Assembly (NCBI GenBank): GCA_963580455.1
Contig: OY756971.1
Location: 10,067,001 to 10,131,000, forward strand
Reading direction: 5' to 3'
DNA from: Euonymus europaeus
Lineage: Eukaryota; Streptophyta; Magnoliopsida; Celastrales; Celastraceae
DNA: 64,000 nucleotides
The position numbers were made by a program, and so were the translations under genes. The stretch's first letter is position 1. Every line of letters starts with the position of its first letter. The notes beneath the pieces were generated by a model, which had not been told where the DNA came from, searched no databases, and saw nothing but the letters and a program-made list of their open reading frames with translations. This document shows positions 28,175-42,148 of the stretch, one piece after another.

Positions 28175-31100
28175 AAAGTTGCTTGGTGTACACCTTTTAT
28201 TGTTCTTCCATTTGAAATTTTACGAGTATAAGTGGCAAGATTAATTAATTGCCAAAACACCAACTTTCTATGAGAAATGGACAATCAAAGTTGCTCGATG
28301 TACACTTTTTATTGTGCTTCTATGTCAAATTTAACGAGTATAAGCTTCCTAGATTATTTCGATGGCAAAACACTAACTTTCTATGACAAATGGACAAAGC
28401 CGTTAAAACCTCCTCCATAGAGAGAGTTGAGCAACTTCGGTCCATCAAAGTATCTCGGTGTACACTTTTTAATGTTCTTCTATGTCAAATTTTACGAGTA
28501 TATGCTTCCAAGATTATTTCGATGCAAAACACCAACATGCTATGACAAATGGACAAAATCGTTAAAAGCTCCTCCATAGAGAGAGTTAATCAACTTCGGA
28601 CCATCAAAGTTGCTCGTTGTACACTTTTTAATGTTCTTCTATGTTAAATTTTACGAGTATAAGCTTCATAGATTATTTCGATGCAAAAATCTCAACTTTC
28701 TATGAGAAATGGACAAAATTGTTAAAAGCTCCTCTACAGAGCGAGTTGAACATTTTCGAACCATCAAAATTGCTCGGTGAAACTTTTTATTGTGCTTGTA
28801 TGTCAAATTTTACGAGTATAAGCTTCCAAGATTATTTCGATGCCAAAACACCGACTTTCTATGACAAATGGACAAAACCGATAAAATCTCCTCCATAGAG
28901 AGAGTTGAGCAACTTCGGACCAGAAAAATTGCTCGGTGTACACTTTTTAATGTTCTTCTATGTCAAATTTTACGAGTAGAAGCTTCCTAGATTATTTCTT
29001 TGGCAAAACATTAACTTTCTATGACAGATGGACAAATCCGGTAAAAGCTCTTCCATAGAGAGAGTTGATCAAGTTTGGACTACCAAAGTTGCTCTGTGTA
29101 CACTTTTTATTGTTATTCTATGTCAAATTTTACAAGTATAAGCATCCTAGATTATGTCGATGCAAAAACTCCAACTTTTTACGACAAATGCACAAAATTG
29201 TTAAAAGCTCCTCCATAGAGAGAGTCTAGAAACTTCGGACCGTCAAAGTTGCTACGTGTACACCTTTTATTGTTCTTTTTTGCCAAATTTTACGAGTATA
29301 ACCATCAAGATTATTTAATTGCCAAAACACCAACTTTCTATGAGAAATGAACAAAGTCGTTTAAAGTTCCTCCATAGAGAGAGTCGAGCAACTTCGGACC
29401 ATCAAAGTTGCTCGTTGTATGCTTTTTATTGTTCTTCTATGTCAAATTTTATATATATAAGATTTCAAGATTATTTCGAAGCAAAAACACCAGCATTCTA
29501 TGACAAATGGACAAAACCGTTAAAAGCTCCTCCGTAGAGAGAGTTGAGCAACTTCGGACCATCAAAGTTGCTTGGTGTACACCATTTATTGTTCTTCCAT
29601 TTGAAATTTTATGAGTATAAGCGTCAAGATTAATTAATTGCCAAAACACCAACTTTCTATGAGAAATGGACAAAGCCCTTAAAAGCTCCTCCATAGAGAG
29701 AGTTCAGCAAGTTCGGACCATCAAAGTTGCTTGGTACATGTAAACTTTGTATTATTTTTCTATGTCAAATTTTATGAGTATAAGCTTCCTAGAATATTTC
29801 GATGCCAAAACACCAACTTTCTATGACAAATGGACAAAATTGTTAAAAACTCCGTAGAAAGAGTTGAGCAACTTTGGACCATCAAAGTTGCTCGGTGTAC
29901 ACTTTTTAACGTTCTTCTATGTCAAATTTTACGAGTATAAGCTTCCTAGATTATTTTGATCCCAAAACACCAACTTTCTATGACCAATGGACAAAATTGT
30001 TAAAAGCTCCTCCATAGAGAGAGTTGAGCAACTTCGGACCATCTAAGTTGCTCGATCTACACTGTTTATTGTGCTTCTATGTCAAATTTTACGAGTATAA
30101 GCTTCCTAGATTATTTCGATGCCGAAACACCAACTTTCTATGACCTATGGACAAAACCGTTAAAAGCTCCTCCATAGAGAGAGTTGAGCAACTTCGGACC
30201 AGAAAAGTTACTCGGTGTACACTTTTTTATGTTCTTCTATGTCAAATTTTACAAGTATAAGCATCCTAGAATATGTCGATGCAAAAACCCCAACTTTTAA
30301 TGACAAATGCACAAAATTGTTAAAAGCTCCTCCGTAGAGAGAGTTGAGAAACTTCGGACCGTCAAAGTTGCTTCGTGTACACCTTTTATTGTTCTTTTAT
30401 GCCAAATTTTACGAGTATAACCATCAAGATTATTTAATTGCCAAAACACCAACTTTCTATGAGAAATGAACAAAGCCATTTAAAGCTCCTCCGTAGAGAG
30501 AGTTGAGCAACTTCGGACCATCAAAAGTTGCACGGTGTACACTTTTTAATATTCTTCTATGTCAAATTTTACGAGTATAAGCTTCCTAGATTATTTCGAT
30601 GCAAAACAGCAACTTTCTATGACCAATGGACAAAATTTTTAAAAGCTCCTCCATAGAGAGAGTTGAGCAACTTCGAACAATCAAAGTTGCTCGATGTACA
30701 CTTTTTGTTGTGCTTCTATGTCAAATTTTACGAGTATAAGCTTCCTAGATTATTTCGATGCCAAAACACCAACTTTCTATGACAAATGGACAAAATCGTT
30801 GAAAGCTCCTCCATAGAGAGAGTTGATCAACTTCGGACCATCTAAGTTGCTCGGTGTACACTTTTTAATAATCTTCTATGTCAAATTTTACGAGTATAAG
30901 CTTCCTAGATTATTTCGATGCCAAAACACCAACTTTCTATGACCAATGGACAAAATTATTAAAAGCTCATCCATAGAGAGAGTTGAGCAACTTCGGACAA
31001 TCAAAGTTGCTCAATGTACACTTTTTATTGTGCTTCTATGTCAAATTTTACGAGTATAAGCTTCCTAGATTATTTCGATGCCAAAACACCAACTTTCTAT

Positions 31101-31748
31101 GACAAATGGACAAAACCGTTGAAAGCTGCTCCATACAGAGAGTTGATCAACTTCGGACCATCAAAGTTGCTCGGTGTACACTTTTTAATGTTCTTCTATG
31201 TCAAATTTTACAAGTATAAGCGTCCTAGATTATGTCGATGCAAAAACTCCAACTTTTTATGACAAATGCACAAAATTGTTAAAAGCTCCTCCATAGAGAG
31301 AGTTGAGAAACTTCGGACCGTCAAAGTTGCTACGTGTACACCTTTTATTGTTCTTTTATGCCAAATTTTACGAGTATAACCATCATGATTATTTAATTGC
31401 CAAAACACCAACTTTCTATGAGAAATGAACAAAGCTGTTTAAAGCTCCTCCATAGAGAGAGTCGAGCAACTTCGGACCATCAAAGTTGCTCGTTGTATGC
31501 TTTTTATTGTTCTTCTATGTCAAATTTACAAATATAAGATTTCAAGATTATTTCGAAGCAAAAACACCAGCATTCTATGACAAATGGACAAAACCGTTAA
31601 AAGCTACTCCGTAGGGAGAGTTGAGCAACTTTGGACCATCAAAATTTGCACGGTGTACACTTTTTAATGTTCTTCTATGTCAAATTTTACGAGTATAAGC
31701 TTCCAAGATTATTTCGATGCCAAAACACCAACTTTCTATGACCAATGG
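27321..31748 (+). repeat. 4,428-bp tandem duplication, copy 1 (about 28 monomers)
   Basis: Landmarks from 27321 onward recur 4,428 bp later: 28081 and 32509, 28641 and 33069, 29319 and 33747, 31014 and 35442. The left edge is set by GCAC at 27319-27322 against GGAC at 31747-31750. Differences between the copies are few, for example AGAGTCTAGAAAC at 29222 against AGAGTTGAGAAAC, and GCTACTCCG at 31606 against GCTCCTCCG. It overlaps the end of super-unit copy B and all of partial copy C, so this duplication arose after the 10,653-bp duplication or took part in its rearrangement. Confidence 0.9.
28175..29132 (+). repeat. 10,653-bp super-unit, partial copy C (958 bp)
   Basis: It matches the first 958 bp of copies A and B, including the 47-bp deletion junction at 28279. 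The match stops at 29133, where TTTTACAAG replaces TTTTATGAG, and the array continues as a different variant series. Copy C is itself inside the first copy of a 4,428-bp duplication. Confidence 0.9.
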
Positions 31749-34700
31749 ACAAAATTGTTAAAAGCTCCTCCATAGAGAGAGTTGAGAAACTTCGGATCGT
31801 CAAAGTTGCTTCGTGTACACCTTTTATTGTTGTTTTATGCCAAATTTTACGAGTATAACCGTCAAGATTATTTAATTGCCAAAACACCAACTTTCTATGA
31901 GAAATGAACAAAAGCCGTTTAAAGCTCCTCCATAGAGAGAGTTGAGCAACTTCGGACCATCAAAGTTGCTCGTTGTATGCTTTTTATTGTTCTTCTATGT
32001 CAAATTTTACGAATATAAGATTTCAAGATTATTTCGAAGCAAAAACTCCAACTTTCTATGACAAATGGACAAAACCGTTAAAAGCTCCTCCGTAGAGAGA
32101 GTTGAGCAACTTCGGACCATCAACGTTGCTTGGTGTACACCTTTTATTGTTCTTCCATTTGAAATTTTACGAGTATAAGCGTCAAGATTAATTAATCGCC
32201 AAAACACCAACTTTCTACGAGAAATGAACAAAGCCGTTTAAAGCTCCTCCATAGAGAGAGTTGAGCAACTTCGGACAATCAAAGTTGCTCGATGTACACT
32301 TTTTATTGTGCTTCTATGTCAAATTTTACGAGTATAAGCTTCCTAGATTATTTCGATGCCAAAACACCAACTTTCTATGACAGTTGGACAAAACCGTTGA
32401 AAGCAGCTCCATAGAGAGAGTTGATCAACTTCGGACCATCTAAGTTGCTCGGAGTACACATTTTTAATGTTCTTCTATGTCAAATTTTACGAGTATAAGC
32501 TTCCTAGATTATTTCGATGCAAAAGCCCTCAAATTTCTATGACAAATGCACAAAATTGTTAAAAGCTCCTCCAAAAAGAGTGTTGAGCAACTTCGGACCA
32601 TCAAAGTTGCTTGGTGTACACCTTTTATTGTTCTTCCATTTGAAATTTTACGAGTATAAGTGGCAAGATTAATTAATTGCCAAAACACCAACTTTCTATG
32701 AGAAATGGACAATCAAAGTTGCTCGATGTACACTTTTTATTGTGCTTCTATGTCAAATTTAACGAGTATAAGCTTCCTAGATTATTTCGATGGCAAAACA
32801 CTAACTTTCTATGACAAATGGACAAAGCCGTTAAAACCTCCTCCATAGAGAGAGTTGAGCAACTTCGGTCCATCAAAGTATCTCGGTGTACACTTTTTAA
32901 TGTTCTTCTATGTCAAATTTTACGAGTATATGCTTCCAAGATTATTTCGATGCAAAACACCAACATGCTATGACAAATGGACAAAATCGTTAAAAGCTCC
33001 TCCATAGAGAGAGTTAATCAACTTCGGACCATCAAAGTTGCTCGTTGTACACTTTTTAATGTTCTTCTATGTTAAATTTTACGAGTATAAGCTTCATAGA
33101 TTATTTCGATGCAAAAATCTCAACTTTCTATGAGAAATGGACAAAATTGTTAAAAGCTCCTCTACAGAGCGAGTTGAACATTTTCGAACCATCAAAATTG
33201 CTCGGTGAAACTTTTTATTGTGCTTGTATGTCAAATTTTACGAGTATAAGCTTCCAAGATTATTTCGATGCCAAAACACCGACTTTCTATGACAAATGGA
33301 CAAAACCGATAAAATCTCCTCCATAGAGAGAGTTGAGCAACTTCGGACCAGAAAAATTGCTCGGTGTACACTTTTTAATGTTCTTCTATGTCAAATTTTA
33401 CGAGTAGAAGCTTCCTAGATTATTTCTTTGGCAAAACATTAACTTTCTATGACAGATGGACAAATCCGGTAAAAGCTCTTCCATAGAGAGAGTTGATCAA
33501 GTTTGGACTACCAAAGTTGCTCTGTGTACACTTTTTATTGTTATTCTATGTCAAATTTTACAAGTATAAGCATCCTAGATTATGTCGATGCAAAAACTCC
33601 AACTTTTTACGACAAATGCACAAAATTGTTAAAAGCTCCTCCATAGAGAGAGTTGAGAAACTTCGGACCGTCAAAGTTGCTACGTGTACACCTTTTATTG
33701 TTCTTTTTTGCCAAATTTTACGAGTATAACCATCAAGATTATTTAATTGCCAAAACACCAACTTTCTATGAGAAATGAACAAAGTCGTTTAAAGTTCCTC
33801 CATAGAGAGAGTCGAGCAACTTCGGACCATCAAAGTTGCTCGTTGTATGCTTTTTATTGTTCTTCTATGTCAAATTTTATATATATAAGATTTCAAGATT
33901 ATTTCGAAGCAAAAACACCAGCATTCTATGACAAATGGACAAAACCGTTAAAAGCTCCTCCGTAGAGAGAGTTGAGCAACTTCGGACCATCAAAGTTGCT
34001 TGGTGTACACCATTTATTGTTCTTCCATTTGAAATTTTATGAGTATAAGCGTCAAGATTAATTAATTGCCAAAACACCAACTTTCTATGAGAAATGGACA
34101 AAGCCCTTAAAAGCTCCTCCATAGAGAGAGTTCAGCAAGTTCGGACCATCAAAGTTGCTTGGTACATGTAAACTTTGTATTGTTTTTCTATGTCAAATTT
34201 TATGAGTATAAGCTTCCTAGAATATTTCGATGCCAAAACACCAACTTTCTATGACAAATGGACAAAATTGTTAAAAACTCCGTAGAAAGAGTTGAGCAAC
34301 TTCGGACCATCAAAGTTGCTCGGTGTACACTTTTTAACGTTCTTCTATGTCAAATTTTACGAGTATAAGCTTCCTAGATTATTTTGATCCCAAAACACCA
34401 ACTTTCTATGACCAATGGACAAAATTGTTAAAAGCTCCTCCATAGAGAGAGTTGAGCAACTTCGGACCATCTAAGTTGCTCGATCTACACTGTTTATTGT
34501 GCTTCTATGTCAAATTTTACGAGTATAAGCTTCCTAGATTATTTCGATGCCGAAACACCAACTTTCTATGACCTATGGACAAAACCGTTAAAAGCTCCTC
34601 CATAGAGAGAGTTGAGCAACTTCGGACCAGAAAAGTTACTCGGTGTACACTTTTTTATGTTCTTCTATGTCAAATTTTACAAGTATAAGCATCCTAGAAT

Positions 34701-36176
34701 ATGTCGATGCAAAAACCCCAACTTTTAATGACAAATGCACAAAATTGTTAAAAGCTCCTCCGTAGAGAGAGTTGAGAAACTTCGGACCGTCAAAGTTGCT
34801 TCGTGTACACCTTTTATTGTTCTTTTATGCCAAATTTTACGAGTATAACCATCAAGATTATTTAATTGCCAAAACACCAACTTTCTATGAGAAATGAACA
34901 AAGCCATTTAAAGCTCCTCCGTAGAGAGAGTTGAGCAACTTCGGACCATCAAAAGTTGCACGGTGTACACTTTTTAATATTCTTCTATGTCAAATTTTAC
35001 GAGTATAAGCTTCCTAGATTATTTCGATGCAAAACAGCAACTTTCTATGACCAATGGACAAAATTTTTAAAAGCTCCTCCATAGAGAGAGTTGAGCAACT
35101 TCGAACAATCAAAGTTGCTCGATGTACACTTTTTGTTGTGCTTCTATGTCAAATTTTACGAGTATAAGCTTCCTAGATTATTTCGATGCCAAAACACCAA
35201 CTTTCTATGACAAATGGACAAAATCGTTGAAAGCTCCTCCATAGAGAGAGTTGATCAACTTCGGACCATCTAAGTTGCTCGGTGTACACTTTTTAATAAT
35301 CTTCTATGTCAAATTTTACGAGTATAAGCTTCCTAGATTATTTCGATGCCAAAACACCAACTTTCTATGACCAATGGACAAAATTATTAAAAGCTCATCC
35401 ATAGAGAGAGTTGAGCAACTTCGGACAATCAAAGTTGCTCAATGTACACTTTTTATTGTGCTTCTATGTCAAATTTTACGAGTATAAGCTTCCTAGATTA
35501 TTTCGATGCCAAAACACCAACTTTCTATGACAAATGGACAAAACCGTTGAAAGCTGCTCCATACAGAGAGTTGATCAACTTCGGACCATCAAAGTTGCTC
35601 GGTGTACACTTTTTAATGTTCTTCTATGTCAAATTTTACAAGTATAAGCGTCCTAGATTATGTCGATGCAAAAACTCCAACTTTTTATGACAAATGCACA
35701 AAATTGTTAAAAGCTCCTCCATAGAGAGAGTTGAGAAACTTCGGACCGTCAAAGTTGCTACGTGTACACCTTTTATTGTTCTTTTATGCCAAATTTTACG
35801 AGTATAACCATCATGATTATTTAATTGCCAAAACACCAACTTTCTATGAGAAATGAACAAAGCTGTTTAAAGCTCCTCCATAGAGAGAGTCGAGCAACTT
35901 CGGACCATCAAAGTTGCTCGTTGTATGCTTTTTATTGTTCTTCTATGTCAAATTTACAAATATAAGATTTCAAGATTATTTCGAAGCAAAAACACCAGCA
36001 TTCTATGACAAATGGACAAAACCGTTAAAAGCTCCTCCGTAGGGAGAGTTGAGCAACTTTGGACCATCAAAATTTGCACGGTGTACACTTTTTAATGTTC
36101 TTCTATGTCAAATTTTACGAGTATAAGCTTCCAAGATTATTTCGATGCCAAAACACCAACTTTCTATGACCAATAG
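31749..36176 (+). repeat. 4,428-bp tandem duplication, copy 2
   Basis: This is the second copy of 27321-31748, directly adjacent in the same orientation. It includes the copy-C-like segment, with its 47-bp deletion junction at about 32707. The match with copy 1 runs out just after 36176, where GAGCAACTTCGGACAATCG replaces GAGAAACTTCGGATCG. Only a handful of base differences from copy 1 were seen. Confidence 0.9.
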
Positions 36177-38740
36177 ACAAAATTGTTAAAAGCTCCTCCA
36201 TAGAGAGAGTTGAGCAACTTCGGACAATCGAAGTTGCTCGATGTACACTTTTTATTGTGCTTCTATGTCAAAGTTTACGAGTATAAGCTTCCTAGATTAT
36301 TTCGATGCCAAAACACCAACTTTCTATGACAAATGGACAAAACCGTTGAAAGCTCCTCCATAGAGAGAGTTGATCAACTTCGGACCATCTAAGTTGCTCG
36401 GTGTACACTTTTTAATGTTCTTCTATGTCAAATTTTACGAGTATAAGCTTCCTAGTTTATTTCGATGCAAAAGCCCCCAACTTTCTATGACAAATACACA
36501 AAATTGTTAAAAGCTCCTCCATAAAGAGTGTTGAGCAACTTCGGACCATCAAAGTTGCTTGGTGTACACCTTTTATTGTTCTTCCAATTGAAATTTTACG
36601 AGTATAAGCGTCAAGATTAATTAATCGCCAAAATACCAACTTTCTATGACCAATGGACAAAATTGTTAAAAGCTCCTCCATAGAGAGAGTTGAGCAACTT
36701 CGGACGATCAAAGTTGCTCGATGTACACTTTTTATTGTGCTTCTATGTCAAATTTTACGAGTATAAGCTTCCTAGATTATTTCGATGCCGAAACACCAAC
36801 TTTCTATTACAAATGGACAAAACCGTTGAAAGCTCCTCCATAGAGAGAGTTGATCAACTTCGGACCATCTAAGTTGCTCGGTGTACACTTTTTCATGTTC
36901 TTCTATGTCAAATTTTACGAGTATAAGCTTCCTAGATTATTTCGATGCGAAAACACCAACTTTCTATGACCAATGGACAAAATTGTTAAAAGCTCCTCCA
37001 TAGAGAGAGTTGAGCAACTTCGGACAATCAAAGTTGCTCGATGTACACTTTTTATTGTGCTTCTATGTCAAATTTTACGAGTATAAGCTTCCTAGATTAT
37101 TTCAATGCCAAAACACCAACTTTCTACGACAAATGGACAAAACCGTTGAAAGCTCCTCCATAGAAAGAGTTGATCGACTTCGGACCATCTAAGTTGCTCG
37201 GTGTACACTTTTTAATGTTCTTCTATGTCAAATTTTACGAGTATAAGCTTCCTAGATTATTTCGATGCAAAAGCCCCCAACTTTCTATGACAAATGCACA
37301 AAATTGTTAAAAGCTCCTCCATAAAGAGTGTTGAGCAACTTCGGACCATCAAAGTTGCTTGGTGTACACCTTTTATTGTTCTTCCACTTGAAATTTTATG
37401 AGTATAAGCATCAAGATTAATTAATTGCCAAAACACCAACTTTCTATGAGAAATGGACAAAGCCATTAAAAGCTCCTCTATAGAGAGAGTTCAGCAAGTT
37501 CGGACCATCAAAGTTGCTTGGTACATGTACACTTTGTAAAGCTTCCTAGATTATTTCGATGCCAAAACACCAACTTTCCATGACCAATGGACAAAATTGT
37601 TAAAAGCTCCTCTATAGAGAGAGTTGAGCATTTTCGAACCATCAAAGTTGCTCGGTGAAACTTTTTACTATGCTTCTATGTCAAATTTTACGAGTATAAG
37701 CTTTCAAGATTATTTCGATGCCAAGACACCAACTTTCTATGACAAATGGACAAAACCGTTAAAAGCCCCGTAGAGAGAGTTGAGCAACTTCGGACCATCA
37801 AAGTTGCACGGTGTACACTTTTTAATGTTCTTCTATGTCAAACTTTACAAGTATAAGCTTCCTAGATTATTTTGATGCCAAAACACCAACTTTCTATGAC
37901 TAATGGACAAAATTGTTAAAAGCTCCTCCATAGAGAGAGTTGAGCAACTTCGGACCATCTAAGTTGCTCGATCTACATTGTTTATTGTGCTTCTATGTCA
38001 AATTTTACGAGTATAAGCTTCCTAGATTATTTCGATGCCAAAACACCAACTTTCTATATGAAAAATGGACAAAACCGTTAAAAGCTCCTCTATAGAGAGA
38101 GTTGAGCAACTTCGGACCAGAAGAGTTACTCGGTGTACACTTTTTTATGTTCTTCTATGTCAAATTTTACAAGTATAAGCATCCTAGATTATGTCGATGA
38201 AAAAACTCCAACTTTTTATGACAAATGCACAAAATTGTTAAAAGCTCCTCCATAGAGAGAGTTGAGAAACTTCGGACCGTCAAAGTTGCTACGTGTACAC
38301 CTTTTATTGTTCTTTTATGCCAAATTTTACGAGTATAACCATCAAGATTATTTAATTGCCAAAACACCAAATTTCTATGAAAAATGAACAAAGCTGTTTA
38401 AAGCTCCTCCATAGAGAGAGTCGAGCAACTTCGGACCATCAAAGTTGCTCGTTGTATGCTTTTTATTGTTCTTCTATGTCAAATTTTACAAATATAAGAT
38501 TTCAAGATTATTTCGAAGCAAAAACACCAGCATTCTATGATAAATGGACAAAACCGTTAAAAGCTCCTCCGTAAAGAGAGTTGAGCAACTTCGGACCATC
38601 AAAAGTTGTACAATGACACTTCTTAATGTTCTTCTATGTCAAATTTTACGAGTATAAGCTTCCTAGATTATTTCGATGCCAAAACAGCAACTTTTTATGA
38701 CCAATGGACAAAATTGTTAAAAGCTCCTCCATAGAGAGAG

Positions 38741-39620
38741 TTGAGCAACTTCGGACGATCAAAATTGCTCGAAGTACACTTTTTATTGTGGTTCTATGTC
38801 AAATTTTACGAGTATAAGCTTCCTAGATTATTTCGATGCCGAAACACCAACTTTCTATGACAAATGGACAAAATCGTTGAAAGCTCCTCCATAGAGAGAG
38901 TTGATCAACTTCGGACCATCTAAGTTGCTCGGTGTACACTTTTTCATGTTCTTCTATATCAAATTTTACGAGTATAAGCTTCCTAGATTATTTCGATGCC
39001 AAAACACCAACTTTCTATGACCAATGGACAAAATTGTTAATAGCTCCTCCATAGAGAGAGTTGAGCAACTTCGGACAATCAAAGTTGCTCGATGTACACT
39101 TTTTATTGTGCTTCTATGTCAAATTTTACGAGTATAAGCTTCCTAGATTATTTCGATGCCAAAACACCAACTTTCTATGACAAATGGACAAAACCGTTGA
39201 AAGCTCCTCCATAGAGAGAGTTGATCAACTTCGGACCATCTAAGTTGCTCGGTGTACACTTTTTCATGTTCTTCTATATCAAATTTTACGAGTATAAGCT
39301 TCCTAGATTATTTCGATGCCAAAACACCAACTTTCTATGACCAATGGACAAAATTGTTAAAAGCTCCTTCATAGAGAGAGTTGAGCAACTTCGGACAATC
39401 AAAGTTGCTCGATGTACACTTTTTATTGTACTTCTATGTCAAATTTTACGAGTATAAGCTTCCTAGATTATTTCGATGCCAAAACACCAACTTTCTATGA
39501 CAAATGGACAAAACCGTTGAAAGCTCCTCCATAGAGAGAGTTGATCAACTTCTGACCATCTAAGTTGCTCGGTGTACACTTTTTAATGTTCTTCTACGTC
39601 CAATTTTACGAGTATAAGCT
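38741..39620 (+). repeat. 320-bp dimeric satellite repeats
   Basis: Two monomer types alternate. One has GGACAATC or GGACGATC, CGATGTACAC and ACCGTTGAAAGC. The other has TTGATCAACTTC, CGGTGTACAC and ACAAAATTGTTAA. TTGATCAACT occurs at 38901, 39221 and 39541, a 320-bp period. The second type also carries TTTTTCATGTTCTTCTATATC in two successive dimers. The same alternation occurs around 36650-37250. Confidence 0.8.
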
Positions 39621-41601
39621 TCTTAGATTATTTCGATGCAAAAGCCCCCAACTTTCTATGACAAATACACAAAATTGTTAAAAGCTCCTCCATAAAGGGT
39701 GTTGAGCAACTTCGGACCATCAAAGTTGCTTGGTGTACACCTTTTATTGTTCTTCCATTTGACATCTTACGAGTATAAGCGTCAAGATTAATTAATCGCC
39801 AAAATACCAACTTTCTATGAGAAATGAACAAAGCCGTTTAAAGCTCCTCCATAGAGAGAGTTGAGCAACTTCGGACAATCAAAGTTGCTCGATGCACACT
39901 TTTTATTGTGCTTCTATGTCAAATTTTACGAGTGTAAGCTTCCTAGATTATTTCGATGCCAAAACACCAACTTTTTATGACAGTTGGACAAAACCATTGA
40001 AAGCTCCTCCATAGAGAGAGTTGATCAACTTCGGACCATCTAAGTTGCTCGGTGTACACTTTTTAATGTTCTTCTATGTCAAATTTTACGAGTATAAGCT
40101 TCCTATATTATTTCGATGCCGAAACAGCAACTTTCTATGACCAATGGACAAAATTGTTAAAAGCTCCTCCATAGAGAGAGTTGAGCAACTTCGGACAATC
40201 AAAGTTGCTCGATGTACACGTTTTATTGTGCTTCTATGTCAAATTTTACGAGTATAAGCTTCCTAGATGATTTCGATGCCAAAACACCAACTTTCTATGA
40301 CAAATGGACAAAACCGTTGAAAGCTCCTCCATAGAGAGAGTTGATCAATCGGACCATCTAAGTTGCTCGGTGTACACTTTTTCATGTTCTTCTATGTTAA
40401 ATTTTACGAGTATAAGCTTCCTAGATTATTTCGATGCCAAAACAACAACTTTCTATGACCAATGGACAAAATTGTTAAAAGCTCTTCCATAGAGAGAGTT
40501 GATCAACTTCGGACCATCTAAGTTGCTCGATGTACACTTTTTATTGTGCTTCTATGTCAAATTTTACGAGTATAAGCTTCCTAGATTATTTCGATGCCAA
40601 AACACCAACTTTCTATTACCAATGGACAAAATTGTTAAAAGCTCCTCCATAGAGAGAGTTGAGCAACTTCGGACCATCTAAGTTGCTCGATCTACACTGT
40701 TTATTGTGCTTCTATGTCAAATTTTACGAGTATAAGCTTCCTAGATTATTTCGATGCCGAAACACCAACTTTCTATGACATATGGACAAAACCGTTAAAA
40801 GCTCCTCCATAGAAAGAGTTGAGCAACTTCGGACCAGAAAAGTTACTCGGTGTACACTTTTTTATGTTCTTCTATGTCAAATTTTACAAGTATAAGCATC
40901 CTAGATTATGTCGATGCAAAAACCCCAACTTTTAATTACAAATGCACAAAATTGTTAAAAGCTCCTCCATAGAGAGAGTTGAGAAACTTCGGACCGTCAA
41001 AGTTGCTTCGTGTACACCTTTTATTGTTCTTTTATGCCAAATTTTACGAGTATAACCATCAAGATTATTTAATTGCCAAAACACCAAATTTCTATAAGAA
41101 TTGAACAAAGCCATTTAAAGCTCCTCCATAGAGAGAGTTGAGCAACTTCGGACCATCAAAGTTGCTCGTTGTATGCTTTTTATTGTTCTTCTATGTCAAA
41201 TTTTACGAATATAAGATTTCAATATTATTTCGAAGCAAAAACACCAACATTCTATGACAAATGGACAAAACCGTTAAAAGCTCCGCCGTAGAGAGAGTTG
41301 AGCAACTTCGGACCATCAAAAGTTGCACGGTGTACACTTTTTAATATTCTTCTATGTCAAACATTACGAGTATAAGCTTCCTATATTATTTCGATGCCAA
41401 AACAGCAACTTTCTATGACCAATGGACAAAATTGTTAAAAGCTCCTCCATAGAGAGAGTTGAGCAACTTCGAACAATCAAAGTTGCTTGGTACATGTACA
41501 CTTTGTATTGTTTTTCTATGTCAAATTTTACGAGTATAAGCTTCCAATATTATTTCGATGCCGAAACACCAACTTTCTATGACAAATGGACAAAACCGTT
41601 G

Positions 41602-41606
41602 AAAGC
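41602..41606 (+). other. Target site duplication AAAGC, left
   Basis: AAAGC lies directly before the 5' LTR and is repeated directly after the 3' LTR at 51075-51079. A 5-bp duplication is standard for gypsy integrases. Removing the element and one AAAGC restores a normal satellite monomer (CCGTTGAAAGC followed by TCCTCC). Confidence 0.95.
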
Positions 41607-42148
41607 TGATATGATCATATTTGTGCATAATTACATGCCTTTTAGTTGTTCAATTCAGTTGGTTTTATGCTTGAGAAGGTTGGTTTGTGATGATATAATA
41701 TTCATATGACTTGAATGTGATAATCCTAAGGAAATGCGTTTTAAAATGGAAATTATAGTATCATTGTATTTGAGACCTCTGTGAATGTTTTGCAGGTTAT
41801 TAGGCGTTTGGGATTGACGGAATTATGTGAGGTCTTCAGTAAATTATTAGAGGACATTTCAAGATTTTTGGGAAGTGTTGGTTCGTACAAATCGGAGTCC
41901 GTTCGGGTTTTGGAAGTTATCCTAGAAGTCAGGGCTGGAAATCCTAACAGAAGCAGGATTCTTATCTGCGGACCGGGCCTTTAGGCGTGAATAACTCTAT
42001 CATATGATGTCCGAATCGAGTGATTCAAAAGCCTGTAATTATCTACACGTTCAGAGCTACACTTTTGATGAAGAGGTTCATGTCTGAATATGCTCAGAAT
42101 AGCCCAGAATTCGGTTGCAAGAGTATGGACAGATTTTGACAGGAGTTT

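Larger units (their letters stand above)
1291..41606 (+). repeat. 160-bp tandem satellite, left block (about 250 monomers)
   Basis: This is a head-to-tail array of an AT-rich monomer of about 160 bp. The period is seen directly: HindIII sites (AAGCTT) in the word TATAAGCTTCC fall at 12624, 12784 and 12944. Conserved words are TTTACGAGTATAAGCTTCC, TAGATTATTTCGATGC, CACCAACTTTCTATGA, ATAGAGAGAGTTGAGCAAC and GTACACTTTTTATTG. No inverted monomer was noticed. Recurrent variants include a GTAA insertion (TAAGTAAGC), a 4-bp expansion (GGTACATGTACAC), a 4-bp loss giving AAAGCCCCATAG, and forms with TTAATTAATYGCC. Many variants recur at fixed long intervals, which defines the larger repeats listed separately. 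Monomers of 150-180 bp in long arrays with gypsy insertions are typical of plant centromeric or pericentromeric DNA; a centromeric role here is inference. Open frames of 60-107 aa on both strands arise from the repeat and are not genes. Confidence 0.97.

Noticed and set aside
1291..41606. CRISPR-like direct repeat array
   Set aside because: Repeats of about 160 bp are contiguous with no unique spacers, and no cas genes are present.
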